46,106 nt of DNA from an uncultured Lentisphaerota bacterium (GCA_900320225.1 ONRL01000024.1:1-46106), one strand, 5' to 3'; counted from the stretch's first letter, positions 33,137 through 42,105 are shown. Translations and numbers: made by a program. The notes: generated by a model from the sequence alone, not told the origin.

Positions 33137-34849
33137 ATGAAAGAAAATATCTTGCTGATCCTAAACGTCGTCGTCACCGTCGCGGGCGGGTTGGGCGTGT
33201 TTTTGCTGGGAATGAAGCACCTCTCCGAAGGCCTGCAGGCCGTGGCGGGGCGCGAACTGCGGCGGTTCATGGCGCTGGCGACGACGCACCGCGCGGCGGG
33301 CGTGGGCACGGGCATCGTCTCGACCATCCTCGTGCAGTCGTCGTCGATCATCACCGTCATGCTCGTGGGGTTCGTGTCGTCGGGGCTCATGACGCTCACG
33401 CAGGCGATCAACGTGATCATCGGCGCGAACGTGGGCACCACGGCCACGGTGTGGATCGTGGCGTTCGCGCCCGACCCGCAGGTGCTCGGCCTCGTGGGCC
33501 TCGGGCTGGGCGGCATGATCTACTTTTTCCTGCGCGGCGAGCGCGTGCACGACCTCGGCCTCGCCATCCTCGGGCTCGGGCTCGTGTTCCTCGGCATGTA
33601 CTTCATGTCGAAGGGCGTGCTGCCCATCCGGCAGAACCCGTCCATCCAGGCGGCGTTCACGCGGATGGAGGCCACGACGCTCGGCGGCGTGGCGCTCGTC
33701 GCCCTCGTGGCGGCGCTCTTCACCGCCGTGATCCAGAGCTCGGCCGCCTCCATCGCCATCGCGATGACGCTCGCCGCCCAGCAGCTCATCACCTACGAGA
33801 TGGCGATCGCCGTCCTCTTCGGCGCGAACATCGGCACCACCATGACCGCATGGCTCGCCGCGTTCAGCGGCTCGGCGGCCGCCAAGCGCACTGCGCTCGC
33901 GCACACGCTCTCGAACGTCATCGGCTCGCTCATCTTCCTCCCGTTCGTGCTGCCCGCCCTCGTGCCGCTCGGGAAGGCCCTCTTTCCCCACTGGAACGCC
34001 GTCACGGAGACCGCCAAGGGACCGGTGCTGCTGGGCATCATGGCGCCCATCGCCGTCACCGACACGATCTTCTCCGTGCTGCGCGGCGTGATCACCTTCC
34101 CGTTCGTGAAGCCCTTCGCCCGTCTCATCGAACGGCTCATCCCGCAGAGTGAGGACGAGAAGCCGCACCTCAGCCCGCTGAAGGTGGGCACCAGCCTCTC
34201 GCCCGTCCTCGCGTGCGACCAGGCACTCCTCGAGGTGCAGTTCATGCGCGACAGCGATATCGAGCTCCTCGCGTGCGCGCGCCGCGTGGTGGCGGAGCAG
34301 GACGACCCGGACGCGGAGAACGAGGCGCACATCCTCCACCGCGAGGGCATCCTCGACAACGTCCAGCGCGAAGTCACCGAGTTCCTCGCCTCAATCATGT
34401 CGAAGCGCCTCGCCGCGGACGTCTCGGCGCGCGCGCAGCGCCTCCTGCGCCTCACGGACGAGCTGGAGAGCGTGTCGGACGAGGCGGCCACGATCCTGAA
34501 GGTGGTGAGGCGCCTGCGGAAGAACCGGCAGCGCATCTCCGACGTGTCTACCGCGATGGTGCTCTCCGTCCACGACCGCGTGTACGCCTTCGCGGAGAAG
34601 GTGTCGCCTTGGGTGCGCTCGCCGCGTCCCGTGATCGACGTGGAGGCGGTGCAGGCCGAGTCGCGCGAGATACACGATTTCATCCGCGACTGCCGCCGCA
34701 CGCAGCTCGGGCGCGTGGGGCCGGACGACCCCGACTCGCCACTGCGCGTGCTCGGCGAGCTCGACATCATCAACGCCTACGAGCGCGTGCGTGCGTATTA
34801 CCTGAACATCGCCGAGACCCTCGCCGGCGGCAAGGCGAACGTGAAATGA
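33137..34849 (+). CDS. Na+/phosphate cotransporter with PhoU-like domain
   Basis: The 570-aa protein is an NptA/PNaS-family transporter: about eight membrane helices in residues 1-330, with the inverted-repeat signature QSSS twice (VQSSSIIT near 66, IQSSAASI near 200) and GANVGTTAT / GANIGTTMT. The C-terminal half (about 365-560) is helical and PhoU-like, thought to regulate phosphate flux. It imports phosphate using sodium. The gap to the preceding gene is 4 nt; whether it belongs functionally to that operon is unclear. Confidence 0.9.
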   Translation: MKENILLILNVVVTVAGGLGVFLLGMKHLSEGLQAVAGRELRRFMALATTHRAAGVGTGIVSTILVQSSSIITVMLVGFVSSGLMTLTQAINVIIGANVGTTATVWIVAFAPDPQVLGLVGLGLGGMIYFFLRGERVHDLGLAILGLGLVFLGMYFMSKGVLPIRQNPSIQAAFTRMEATTLGGVALVALVAALFTAVIQSSAASIAIAMTLAAQQLITYEMAIAVLFGANIGTTMTAWLAAFSGSAAAKRTALAHTLSNVIGSLIFLPFVLPALVPLGKALFPHWNAVTETAKGPVLLGIMAPIAVTDTIFSVLRGVITFPFVKPFARLIERLIPQSEDEKPHLSPLKVGTSLSPVLACDQALLEVQFMRDSDIELLACARRVVAEQDDPDAENEAHILHREGILDNVQREVTEFLASIMSKRLAADVSARAQRLLRLTDELESVSDEAATILKVVRRLRKNRQRISDVSTAMVLSVHDRVYAFAEKVSPWVRSPRPVIDVEAVQAESREIHDFIRDCRRTQLGRVGPDDPDSPLRVLGELDIINAYERVRAYYLNIAETLAGGKANVK

Positions 34850-34877
34850 GAAGTTTAAACTGAAAAAGGAGAAAAAC

Positions 34878-36281
34878 ATGGCGTTCATTAACGACGATTT
34901 CCTGCTGACCACGAAGGCGGCGAAGGAACTCTACCACGGCTATGCGGAGCAGATGCCGATCATCGACTACCACTGCCATCTGCCGCCGGCGGAGATCGCG
35001 GAGGACAAGCGCTGGGAGAACATCGCGCAGGTGTGGCTGGGCGGCGACCACTACAAGTGGCGTCAGATGCGCTCGAACGGCGTGGACGAGAAGTACGTGA
35101 CGGGCAACGCGTCCTGGGAGGAGAAGTTCAACGCCTTCGCCGCCACGATGGAGCGCCTTCTCAAGAACCCGCTCTTCGACTGGTCCCACCTCGAGCTCGC
35201 GCGCTACTTCGGCGTGACGGAGCGCCTGTCGTCCGCGACCGCGGCGAAGATCTGGAAGAAGTGCAACGCGAAGCTGCGCGGGAAGGACTTCTCGGCGCGC
35301 GGGCTCATGAAGAAGTCGAACGTGAAGGTGGTCTGCACGACGGACGACCCGATCGACTCGCTCGAGCACCACCTTGCGATCGCCAAGAAGCCGTTCGGCA
35401 CGAAGATCCTCCCCGCGTGGCGTAGCGACAAGGCGTCGAAGATCGAGGATGCGAAGGCGTGGAACGCGTGGATGGACAGGCTCGCCGCCGCCGCGAAGGC
35501 CCCCGTGAAGAGCTGGGACGACTTCCTCGCCGCGATGGCCGCGCGCCATGCGTTCTTCGCGAAGGCCGGCTGCGTGGTGAGCGACTACGGCATCACCGAG
35601 GTGTTCGCCGCGCCCTACACGGAGGCCGAGGTGCGCCGCATCTTCAAGAAGGCGCGTTCCGGCAAGGCCGTGACGGCCGAGGAGGCGCTCAAGTTCAAGA
35701 GCGCGTGGCTCTACGAGGGCCTGAAGGCGGACGCCGCGGCGAACTGGACCGCGCAGCTCCACTTCGGCTGCCTCCGCAACGCCAACACGCGGATGTTCCG
35801 CCTGCTTGGCCCCGACACCGGCTACGACTGCATCGGCGAGTGGAACTCCTGCGAGTCCCTCGCGCGCCTCTTCGACCGCCTCGAGCTCGAGGACGCGCTT
35901 CCGCGCACGATCCTCTACTCCCTCAACCCGAAGGACACGGAGATGCTCGCCACGCTCATGGGCTCGTTCCAGAAGGGGCCCGACCGCGGCAAGATCCAGC
36001 TCGGCGCGGCGTGGTGGTTCCTCGACCAGAAGGACGGCATGAAGAAGCAGGTGGAGGCCCTCGCGGCGCTCGGCTGCCTCGGCAACTTCGTGGGCATGCT
36101 CACGGACTCGCGCTCCTTCCTCAGCTACACGCGCCACGAGTACTTCCGCCGCATCCTCTGCGCGAAGCTCGGCGAGGAGATCGCGCGCGGCGAGCTGCCG
36201 AACGACGTCAAGTGGATCGGCGGCCTCGTCTCGGACATTTCCTACAACAACGCGAACCGCTATTTCTTCGGCGGGAAGTAA
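34878..36281 (+). CDS. uxaC: Glucuronate isomerase
   Basis: UxaC interconverts glucuronate/fructuronate and galacturonate/tagaturonate in uronic acid degradation. The 467-aa product has IIDYHCHLPP (metal histidines near residue 30), WLGGDHYKWRQMRSNGV near 55, VVCTTDDPIDSLEHH near 150 and SYTRHEYFRRILC near 415, at the normal family length. AAGGAG is 8 nt before the ATG. The other hexuronate genes (uxaA, uxaB, kdgK) are not in the window; the GH5 and GH92 enzymes nearby fit a glycan-using lifestyle. Confidence 0.95.
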   Translation: MAFINDDFLLTTKAAKELYHGYAEQMPIIDYHCHLPPAEIAEDKRWENIAQVWLGGDHYKWRQMRSNGVDEKYVTGNASWEEKFNAFAATMERLLKNPLFDWSHLELARYFGVTERLSSATAAKIWKKCNAKLRGKDFSARGLMKKSNVKVVCTTDDPIDSLEHHLAIAKKPFGTKILPAWRSDKASKIEDAKAWNAWMDRLAAAAKAPVKSWDDFLAAMAARHAFFAKAGCVVSDYGITEVFAAPYTEAEVRRIFKKARSGKAVTAEEALKFKSAWLYEGLKADAAANWTAQLHFGCLRNANTRMFRLLGPDTGYDCIGEWNSCESLARLFDRLELEDALPRTILYSLNPKDTEMLATLMGSFQKGPDRGKIQLGAAWWFLDQKDGMKKQVEALAALGCLGNFVGMLTDSRSFLSYTRHEYFRRILCAKLGEEIARGELPNDVKWIGGLVSDISYNNANRYFFGGK

Positions 36282-36298
36282 CCCCGCGAAGTGAAAAA

Positions 36299-36343
36299 TT
36301 CCGCCCCGGCGGGATTGCGCGACGGGGCGGAAAATGGTAAACT
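36299..36343 (+). promoter_or_regulatory. Promoter of the GreA fusion gene, inside an inverted repeat
   Basis: TTGCGC (36315-36320) and TAAACT (36338-36343) are 17 bp apart. The -35 sits in the loop of a 10-bp perfect inverted repeat, TTCCGCCCCG (36299-36308) and CGGGGCGGAA (36323-36332), whose right arm covers the spacer. The hairpin may also end uxaC transcription but has no T-run on the plus strand. Confidence 0.65.
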
Positions 36344-36381
36344 ATGCGCCGTTTTTTCACCCAAGAGAAGAGTAGTGGTTC

Positions 36382-38604
36382 ATGGACAAGAAGAGCAATG
36401 AGGAAAAAGAGGCGCGGTTTTCGGAGATCATGCAGCAGCCTCCCTACCCCGTGGACGAGGTTTTCGGCCTGATCGCCGACGCAACGGGGGCGAAGAAGGA
36501 CGAATGGATACTGGCGGCGCTGCAGGCGTTTGCGGAAACGGAGGATTTCAACGCCGCGTACCGGCTGGTGAGCGAGTTCAAGTCCGAACTGGGGGCGAAG
36601 CCGAAGGGGGACGCCGTGCGGGAACTCCTGAAGAAGTCCACGAAGGACCGGCTCGTCACGTCGTTCATCAACTCGGTCGGCTTCGGCGTGCGTCCGTTCG
36701 CGGAGTCCGTCGGGCGCCTCGGCCGATTGCTGTCCTTCCAGCCCGGCACGCGCGTCCTCAACGCGGCCTGGGGATTGGGCAAGATCACGGAACTCGACGC
36801 CTTCTACCGTCGCGTGAAGGTCGACTTCCGCACGCGCCGCAACCACCAGCTCACGTTCGACGCGGCGTGCGAGACGCTCGTGCTGGCCCCCGAAGACCAC
36901 ATCCTCGTGACGGCGGACGCCGATCGTCCGCGCGTGCAGGAGATGCTCGACAAGCGGCCCGGCGAGTTCGTGAAGGAGATGCTCAGGAGTTTCGGCAACA
37001 TGCCCGTCACGCGCCTTGAGGAGCTCAGCGCGCAGCACGGTTTCGTGAAGGCGGCCAACTGGAAGTCCTTCTGGGATCGCGCCCGCGCCGACCTGCGCCG
37101 CGACAAGCTCGTGGAGATCCCCACGCGTCGCGCCGAGCCGCTGGTGCTCAAGGCCGCGGCCGAGTCGTACGGCGACGGCTGGTTCACGGCGTTTGGGCAG
37201 ATGACCGATCCGAAGTCGATTCTCGCGGCCGTGCGCGAGTTCGTGGGCGCCGGCAAGTTCAAGGGACTTGACGACGACGGCCGCGCGAAGATCGCCGATC
37301 GCCTCGCCTTCGCCCTCAAGGGCGCGCGCAAGGTGGACGACGCGCTCTACGCGCGCCTCGCGGCCTGTCTCGCCGAACTCAAGCTCGACGCCGCCATCGC
37401 GGCGAAGGCCCGCGCCTATCTCTGGGCCGAGTCGCGCTACCTCGCCGCAGCACGCGACCTGCCCGCCAGCGAGGTGGCCCGCTTCGTATCGTTCCTCGTG
37501 GCCGAGAACGAGGAGGAGGCGAAGAAGAACCTCTTCGCGGCGTTGCCGCAGATGTGCTTCTCGCTCCTCTCCGCCACATTGGAGCACTACCGCGCCGACG
37601 CGGCGTGCGAGGCCGCGGTGGCCGACCTGCTCAAGAGCCCCCATGCGCCCGCGACGCTCGTGGTGCTCGTGCTCGGTCGTTACCACGAGGTGAAGAAGGC
37701 GAAGTCCGGGCAGGGCGAGGGCGCCCTGCCTACGGGGGCCCAGCCCGGCGGGAAGGTGGAAGTGGAGGTGGAGACCGGCTTCAAGAACTGGTCGAAGCTG
37801 CCGCCGCTCGTCGTGATCCTCACGCACGCCATCGCCATCGGCGAGGGGCGCCAGAGCGGCGAGACGCTCAAGATGCAGAACACGGTGCGCCGCCTCTTCG
37901 CCGACCAGAAGTGGCTCAAGGACATCTTCGGTCTGCTGCAGTTCGACGACCAGGTGCTCTTCTTCGAGCGTTTCCAGGCCTCGACGACGTGGGACCCGTC
38001 GACGCACCACACGATCGTCGTGCGCATGACGCACATCGCGCCGCAGCTCGCCGCGCGCCAGGCCAAGGTGGCCGCGCCCGAGGTCGTGGAGCGCATCACG
38101 TCGCTCCGCAGCTACGCCGAGCGCAAGGCCGCCTACCAGAAACTCATCAACGTGGAGATGCCGGCGAACGCCAAGCGCATCGAGTTCGCCCGCAGCTACG
38201 GCGACCTCAGCGAAAACGCGGAATACCAGTACGCGAAGGACGAGCAGCGCGCACTCATGCAGAAGCAGACGCTCATGCAGGAGGAGATCGAGGCCGTCAA
38301 GCCGACCGACTTCGCGAACGTCGCGACGGATCTGGTGCGCCCCGGCACGACGGTCACGATCACGACCGCCGACGGAACCGACAAGACGTACACCGTGCTC
38401 GGCGAGTGGGACAACGACCTTGACCGTGGCATCATCGCGAACAAGACGCGCCTCGCGCAGAACATGCTCGGCAAGAAGCCGGGCGACACGTTCGAATTGC
38501 CGGACGCCGAGGGCAACGTGTCCGTGGCGACCATCAAGTCCATCGTGCCGATGTCGGACGACCTGCGCGCGTGGGTGCAGGTCCCGGCCGGCCTGAGCCT
38601 GTAA
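36382..38604 (+). CDS. greA: Large GreA-type transcription elongation factor fusion
   Basis: The last 160 residues are GreA/GreB: a coiled coil with ARSYGDLSENAEYQYAKDEQ (acidic tip that enters the RNA polymerase secondary channel) and the C-terminal FKBP-like domain (GTTVTITTADGTDKTYTVLGEW). The first 570 residues are a helical domain with two globular sections, comparable to the extended GreA of chlamydiae (about 715 aa). Total 740 aa. It rescues arrested transcription; the role of the N-terminal region is unknown. A linker near residue 443 (KSGQGEGALPTGAQPGG) is encoded by a perfect palindrome. It precedes dksA, another secondary-channel factor, by 27 nt. Confidence 0.88.
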   Translation: MDKKSNEEKEARFSEIMQQPPYPVDEVFGLIADATGAKKDEWILAALQAFAETEDFNAAYRLVSEFKSELGAKPKGDAVRELLKKSTKDRLVTSFINSVGFGVRPFAESVGRLGRLLSFQPGTRVLNAAWGLGKITELDAFYRRVKVDFRTRRNHQLTFDAACETLVLAPEDHILVTADADRPRVQEMLDKRPGEFVKEMLRSFGNMPVTRLEELSAQHGFVKAANWKSFWDRARADLRRDKLVEIPTRRAEPLVLKAAAESYGDGWFTAFGQMTDPKSILAAVREFVGAGKFKGLDDDGRAKIADRLAFALKGARKVDDALYARLAACLAELKLDAAIAAKARAYLWAESRYLAAARDLPASEVARFVSFLVAENEEEAKKNLFAALPQMCFSLLSATLEHYRADAACEAAVADLLKSPHAPATLVVLVLGRYHEVKKAKSGQGEGALPTGAQPGGKVEVEVETGFKNWSKLPPLVVILTHAIAIGEGRQSGETLKMQNTVRRLFADQKWLKDIFGLLQFDDQVLFFERFQASTTWDPSTHHTIVVRMTHIAPQLAARQAKVAAPEVVERITSLRSYAERKAAYQKLINVEMPANAKRIEFARSYGDLSENAEYQYAKDEQRALMQKQTLMQEEIEAVKPTDFANVATDLVRPGTTVTITTADGTDKTYTVLGEWDNDLDRGIIANKTRLAQNMLGKKPGDTFELPDAEGNVSVATIKSIVPMSDDLRAWVQVPAGLSL
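37709..37730. repeat. Palindrome inside the GreA fusion gene
   Basis: GGCAGGGCG (37709-37717) and CGCCCTGCC (37722-37730) form a 9-bp perfect stem with a 4-nt loop. It encodes a Gly-rich linker between helical domains, as do the palindromes in uup. Confidence 0.85.
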
Positions 38605-38631
38605 CGTATATACGCAGAAAGGGAGGATTGC

Positions 38632-39441
38632 ATGAGCACGAAGTCCAAGAAGCCTGAGGCGAAGAAACCAGCCGTAAAAAAACCGGTTGCGAAGAAGCCG
38701 GCGGCTAAGAAGCCTGTCGCGAAGAAGTCCGCCACGAAAAACCCGATTGACAAGAAGCCGGCCGCCAAGCCCGCCGTGAAAAAGCCCGTGGCGAAGAAAC
38801 CGGCCGCCAAGCCCGTCGAGAAGACGTCGGCCAAGGCGAAGAAGGAGATCGTGCGCAAGCCGATCACCGTGGTGAAAAAGGTTCCCCGTCCGCCGCTGCG
38901 GAAGGCGGAAGTGCCGATCGTGTTCGAGAACCAGAGCCAGTCGGTCGCCTTCACCTTCGCCGAGATGATGAAAAAGCGCCAGCGGGAGCTCGACACCTCG
39001 CGTCAGGAGGCGTCCGACGCCAACGCCGTCAAGCTTTCACGTCGTCCCACCTCGCGCACGCGGGGCGAAAATTCGCAGCAGTTCCCGGCCGCGGACCTCG
39101 CCGATTTCCGCAAGCGGCTCATCCTGCTCCGCCAAGAGGCCATGGGGCAGTCCGCCACGCTCAGGACGAACGCGCTGGAGCACACGGATGACCGCGGGAG
39201 CGAGGATGACGACGGTTCCGACGCGTTCATCCGTCTGCAGAACCTCAGTCAGGTCGATTCGCAGAACAAGGTCATCCAGCAGATCGACGAGGCGCTCGCG
39301 CGCATTCAGGATGGCACTTACGGCATCTGCGAGATGTGCGGCCAGCTCATCCGCAAGCCGCGCCTCCTGAACCTGCCGTTCGTCCACACGTGCATGGAAT
39401 GCCAGTCGGCAATGGAAGAGAACCGCCTGGGACCGCGCTGA
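38632..39441 (+). CDS. DksA/TraR zinc-finger protein with a Lys/Ala/Pro tail
   Basis: The C-terminal 130 residues are DksA-like: a coiled coil and a four-cysteine zinc finger (C233, C236, C254, C257) as in regulators that bind the RNA polymerase secondary channel with ppGpp. Residues 1-85 are repeats of KKPA/AKKPV, like histone H1-type tails, likely to bind DNA or RNA. The DxxDxA tip residues of E. coli DksA are not obvious; EDDDGSD near 193 may replace them. AGGGAGGA is 7 nt upstream of the ATG. Its TGA overlaps the lspA ATG by one base. Confidence 0.88.
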   Translation: MSTKSKKPEAKKPAVKKPVAKKPAAKKPVAKKSATKNPIDKKPAAKPAVKKPVAKKPAAKPVEKTSAKAKKEIVRKPITVVKKVPRPPLRKAEVPIVFENQSQSVAFTFAEMMKKRQRELDTSRQEASDANAVKLSRRPTSRTRGENSQQFPAADLADFRKRLILLRQEAMGQSATLRTNALEHTDDRGSEDDDGSDAFIRLQNLSQVDSQNKVIQQIDEALARIQDGTYGICEMCGQLIRKPRLLNLPFVHTCMECQSAMEENRLGPR

Positions 39442-39938
39442 TGCTCAGGCGTATCGTCCTGTTCTCCGCCGCCGTCGCGAACCTGCTCCTCGTGGACCAG
39501 CTCGTGAAGGCGGCGTCCGTTTCCTCGTTGCAGGGGCGTCCGCCCGTCGAGGTCATCCACAACCTGTTCGACCTCGCCTACGTCGAAAACCGCGGATGTG
39601 CCTGGGGAATGCTTCAGGGACATGTGTGGCCGCTCGCGGTTTTCGGCATCGCCGTGATGGGGCTGTTGATCTGGAAGCGGAAGAGCGTGTTCCCGCGCGG
39701 GGGCTGGGGCGTGCTGAGCGAGATTCTCCTCTACGCGGGAATCCTCGGCAATCTCATTGATCGGCTCACGCGCGGGTGCGTGATCGACATGTTCGACTTC
39801 CACTGGGGCGTACATCACTTCCCCGTCTTCAACGTGGCGGATTCCTACATCACGGTCGCCGCCGCCTTGCTGCTGATCCTCGGTTTCTTCCAGAAGGACG
39901 GGGGGAAGGACGCGGAGAAGGGCCGTGGCGCGGCGTGA
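39441..39938 (+). CDS. lspA: Signal peptidase II
   Basis: LspA cleaves prolipoproteins in the inner membrane after lipidation. The 165-aa protein has four transmembrane helices and the conserved VDQLVKA near residue 18, NLFDLAYVENRGCAWGML near 41 (the N-x-G-x-A-F/W motif region), GNLIDRLTRG near 103, and the catalytic aspartates D116 (VIDMFD) and D134 (NVADS). Start ATG overlaps the dksA stop by 1 nt, so translation is coupled. The end overlaps miaA by 14 nt. Confidence 0.93.
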   Translation: MLRRIVLFSAAVANLLLVDQLVKAASVSSLQGRPPVEVIHNLFDLAYVENRGCAWGMLQGHVWPLAVFGIAVMGLLIWKRKSVFPRGGWGVLSEILLYAGILGNLIDRLTRGCVIDMFDFHWGVHHFPVFNVADSYITVAAALLLILGFFQKDGGKDAEKGRGAA

Positions 39939-40626
39939 CGCCTACCTCCTCGCCGGCGCCACCGCGAGCGGCAAGTCGGCCGTGGCGGCCCTCTTGGCCC
40001 GCGAAATGGGCGCGGCGATCCTGAACGCGGACTCCATGCTCGTCTACAAGGGCATGGACATCGGCACCGCCAAGCCGTCCCCCGCCGAGCGCGCCGAGTT
40101 CCGCATGGGCGGCATCGACCTCGTCACGCCCGCCGAGGAGTTCTCCGCCGGCGCCTGGCTGCGCGCCGCCGCCGCATGGGCCGAGACGCTCCCCGCCGAA
40201 ACGCCGATCGTGATCGTCGGCGGCACGGGACTCTACTTCTCCGCGCTGCTGCGCGGTCTTGACCGCGCCTGGACGAAGCCGCCGCCCGCATACCCCGTGC
40301 TCCAGATCGACCGCGCCGTCGTGCGCGCGCGCATCGCGGCTCGGCTCGACGACATGTTCCTCGCCGGCCTCGAGCGCGAAAAGGCCGAACTGCACCGGCT
40401 TTACCCGGTTTGGTCCCGCACGGCCTCTCTCGCGATCGGCTACCGCGACGGCGACGACCGAGAAAAGATTTTCGTGCGTACCTGCCAGCTCGCGAAGCGG
40501 CAGGACACCTGGTTCCGCCACCAGGCGACGGCGATCTACGTCCCCGTGGGCGCGACGGCCGAGGAGACCGCCGACCGCGTCCGCGCCGTCTGGCGCGCCC
40601 GCGGCCCCTGGTCCGTGACGTTGTAG
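39925..40626 (+). CDS. miaA: tRNA dimethylallyltransferase MiaA, short form
   Basis: MiaA adds a dimethylallyl group to A37 of tRNAs reading UNN. The 233-aa product has the P-loop GATASGKS (11-18), NADSMLVYKGMDIGTAKP (34-51), VGGTGLYFSALLRGL (98-112) and the C-terminal AKRQDTWFRHQ. A normal protein is about 300 aa. The missing 60-70 residues lie after residue 115, where other MiaA proteins have the helical insertion domain with the NDRRRI.RALEVY motif. The frame is continuous. Start is GTG 39925, with GGAGAAGG upstream. The reduced enzyme may still act, or tRNA choice may differ. Confidence 0.85.
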   Translation: MARRDAYLLAGATASGKSAVAALLAREMGAAILNADSMLVYKGMDIGTAKPSPAERAEFRMGGIDLVTPAEEFSAGAWLRAAAAWAETLPAETPIVIVGGTGLYFSALLRGLDRAWTKPPPAYPVLQIDRAVVRARIAARLDDMFLAGLEREKAELHRLYPVWSRTASLAIGYRDGDDREKIFVRTCQLAKRQDTWFRHQATAIYVPVGATAEETADRVRAVWRARGPWSVTL

Positions 40627-40649
40627 GTTGCTCCAAGGAGGTCATGGAA

Positions 40650-42068
40650 ATGAAGTGCAAAGAGATCCTTGCCGCCGTGTTGTCGCTCACGATGTTGCTT
40701 GCCTCCGCTGCGGGAGCTGCAGCAGGAACGGAGGCAGACAAGGGGAGATTTGGCAGCCTTTTTTACAAAGAGGTGAAAATTGCCGATTCCGAAATATCAG
40801 CCCGCCGACTGGATCTTGCCTGGGAGTTTATCCTTGGACGAATGCCGAAATGCGAATTGCATGGACAGCGTTTTGGATGGTGTCCGTATTTTGCCGTGCC
40901 AGGGACGCCTTTGTCCGTATTTTGCCTTGGGCATTGGCCAGAGATAGAATGGTTTGACAGGAATTTCGACAGGGAGTCCGGATTCATCGAAATCGTCTAT
41001 GCGCGAACATTGCGAGCTGGGGCGCAGGCCTTCGTGGTGGCCTGGAACAACAGGAACGAAGTGCGTTTCGAAGGATATTTCGGCGAGAAAGGGTGGACAA
41101 CGCCGCCAGATGCCGAGACGGAGATGTATTGCCGTCGTCTGACGCAAGCGGTCTTGGACAAATGCACGTCGCCTGATTGGCGGCTGGATCGGCATGTCGT
41201 CGACAGGCGCAAAGTGAAGCAGCGTTACCTGGACAGGTTGTTTGACCCTGCCAGCTCGCTCGCTCTTCCAAACGGGCGACGTGTCTTGAAGACGGACATT
41301 ACCGGCCATCGCGGGGATTGCCGCTCCCTGCCTGAAAACACGCTTCTCGCCTTTCGGCACGCGCTTGACAACGGTTTCAGTTTCGAGTGCGACTTTTACA
41401 TGTCCACTGACGGCGAGGTTTTCTGTTCCCACGACATGTGGCTCAAGCGCTGTTTCGGCCTGTCGAAATACGCGACGAACGTCTGCTGGAAGGGCGAGTT
41501 GGAGAACGTGGACGTCGGAGCCTTCAAGGGTGCCGCGTTTGCGGGGCGACCCGACTGCCGCGTGCCGCGCATCGACGAGGTCTTCGCCCTTGTCCCCGAA
41601 GACCGCGTGGTGACGTTGGAGGTGAAGGATCCCCGCCCCGAGATCGTGAAGCTCATTCGCGCGGCCTGGAACCGCCACCCGCACATGAAGGAGGAGAACG
41701 TGATCTTCCTCGCGCACAAGGCGACGCGCGCCGCCCTCGTGAAGGAGTTCCCCCGCGCCACCTACCAGCACTGCGTGAATTGCTATTCCGACGGCTGGAA
41801 GAAGGGCTGCTCGCCCATCCCCGTGAAAAAGCAGCTGGAGGCGCTCGACGCGCGGCCGGAATGCAGGAACTACTCCACGATGCACGACATGGACTTGCTG
41901 ACGACCGACTATGTCGACGCAGTCCACGCGCGGGGATGCGCGTTCTTCACCTGGTGCGTGGACGACCCTGCCGAGGCCATCGAGGTGTTTCAACGCGGGG
42001 TCGACGGCATTTGCACGAACTGCCCCAAAGAACTCTGGGACGGCATGGCTCGCCTCCTAGGCGAATAA
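40650..42068 (+). CDS. Exported glycerophosphodiester phosphodiesterase-like protein
   Basis: The 472-aa protein has a signal peptide (residues 1-25), an unrecognised region (about 30-205) and a GDPD TIM-barrel (about 215-470). The barrel shows GHRGD (H220, R221), PENT (E229), the metal residues E246 and D248 in FECDF, STDGEVFCSHD (H261), and EVKD near 328, so active-site residues are all present. GDPD enzymes cleave glycerophosphodiesters to glycerol-3-phosphate. Start ATG 40650 fits AAGGAGG at 40635-40641 (8 nt); the ATG at 40644 is too close. DNA in the first half (about 40740-41250) is less GC-rich than its neighbours, suggesting a different origin for that domain. Confidence 0.8.
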   Translation: MKCKEILAAVLSLTMLLASAAGAAAGTEADKGRFGSLFYKEVKIADSEISARRLDLAWEFILGRMPKCELHGQRFGWCPYFAVPGTPLSVFCLGHWPEIEWFDRNFDRESGFIEIVYARTLRAGAQAFVVAWNNRNEVRFEGYFGEKGWTTPPDAETEMYCRRLTQAVLDKCTSPDWRLDRHVVDRRKVKQRYLDRLFDPASSLALPNGRRVLKTDITGHRGDCRSLPENTLLAFRHALDNGFSFECDFYMSTDGEVFCSHDMWLKRCFGLSKYATNVCWKGELENVDVGAFKGAAFAGRPDCRVPRIDEVFALVPEDRVVTLEVKDPRPEIVKLIRAAWNRHPHMKEENVIFLAHKATRAALVKEFPRATYQHCVNCYSDGWKKGCSPIPVKKQLEALDARPECRNYSTMHDMDLLTTDYVDAVHARGCAFFTWCVDDPAEAIEVFQRGVDGICTNCPKELWDGMARLLGE

Positions 42069-42105
42069 CGCTCCGCCGTGTTGGATTGCCGCCGTGGATT
42101 GCCGC

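Noticed and set aside
36299-36332. Rho-independent terminator after uxaC
   Set aside because: The hairpin is good but is followed by A residues, not T, on the plus strand; a T-run exists only for minus-strand transcription, and no minus-strand gene ends there.
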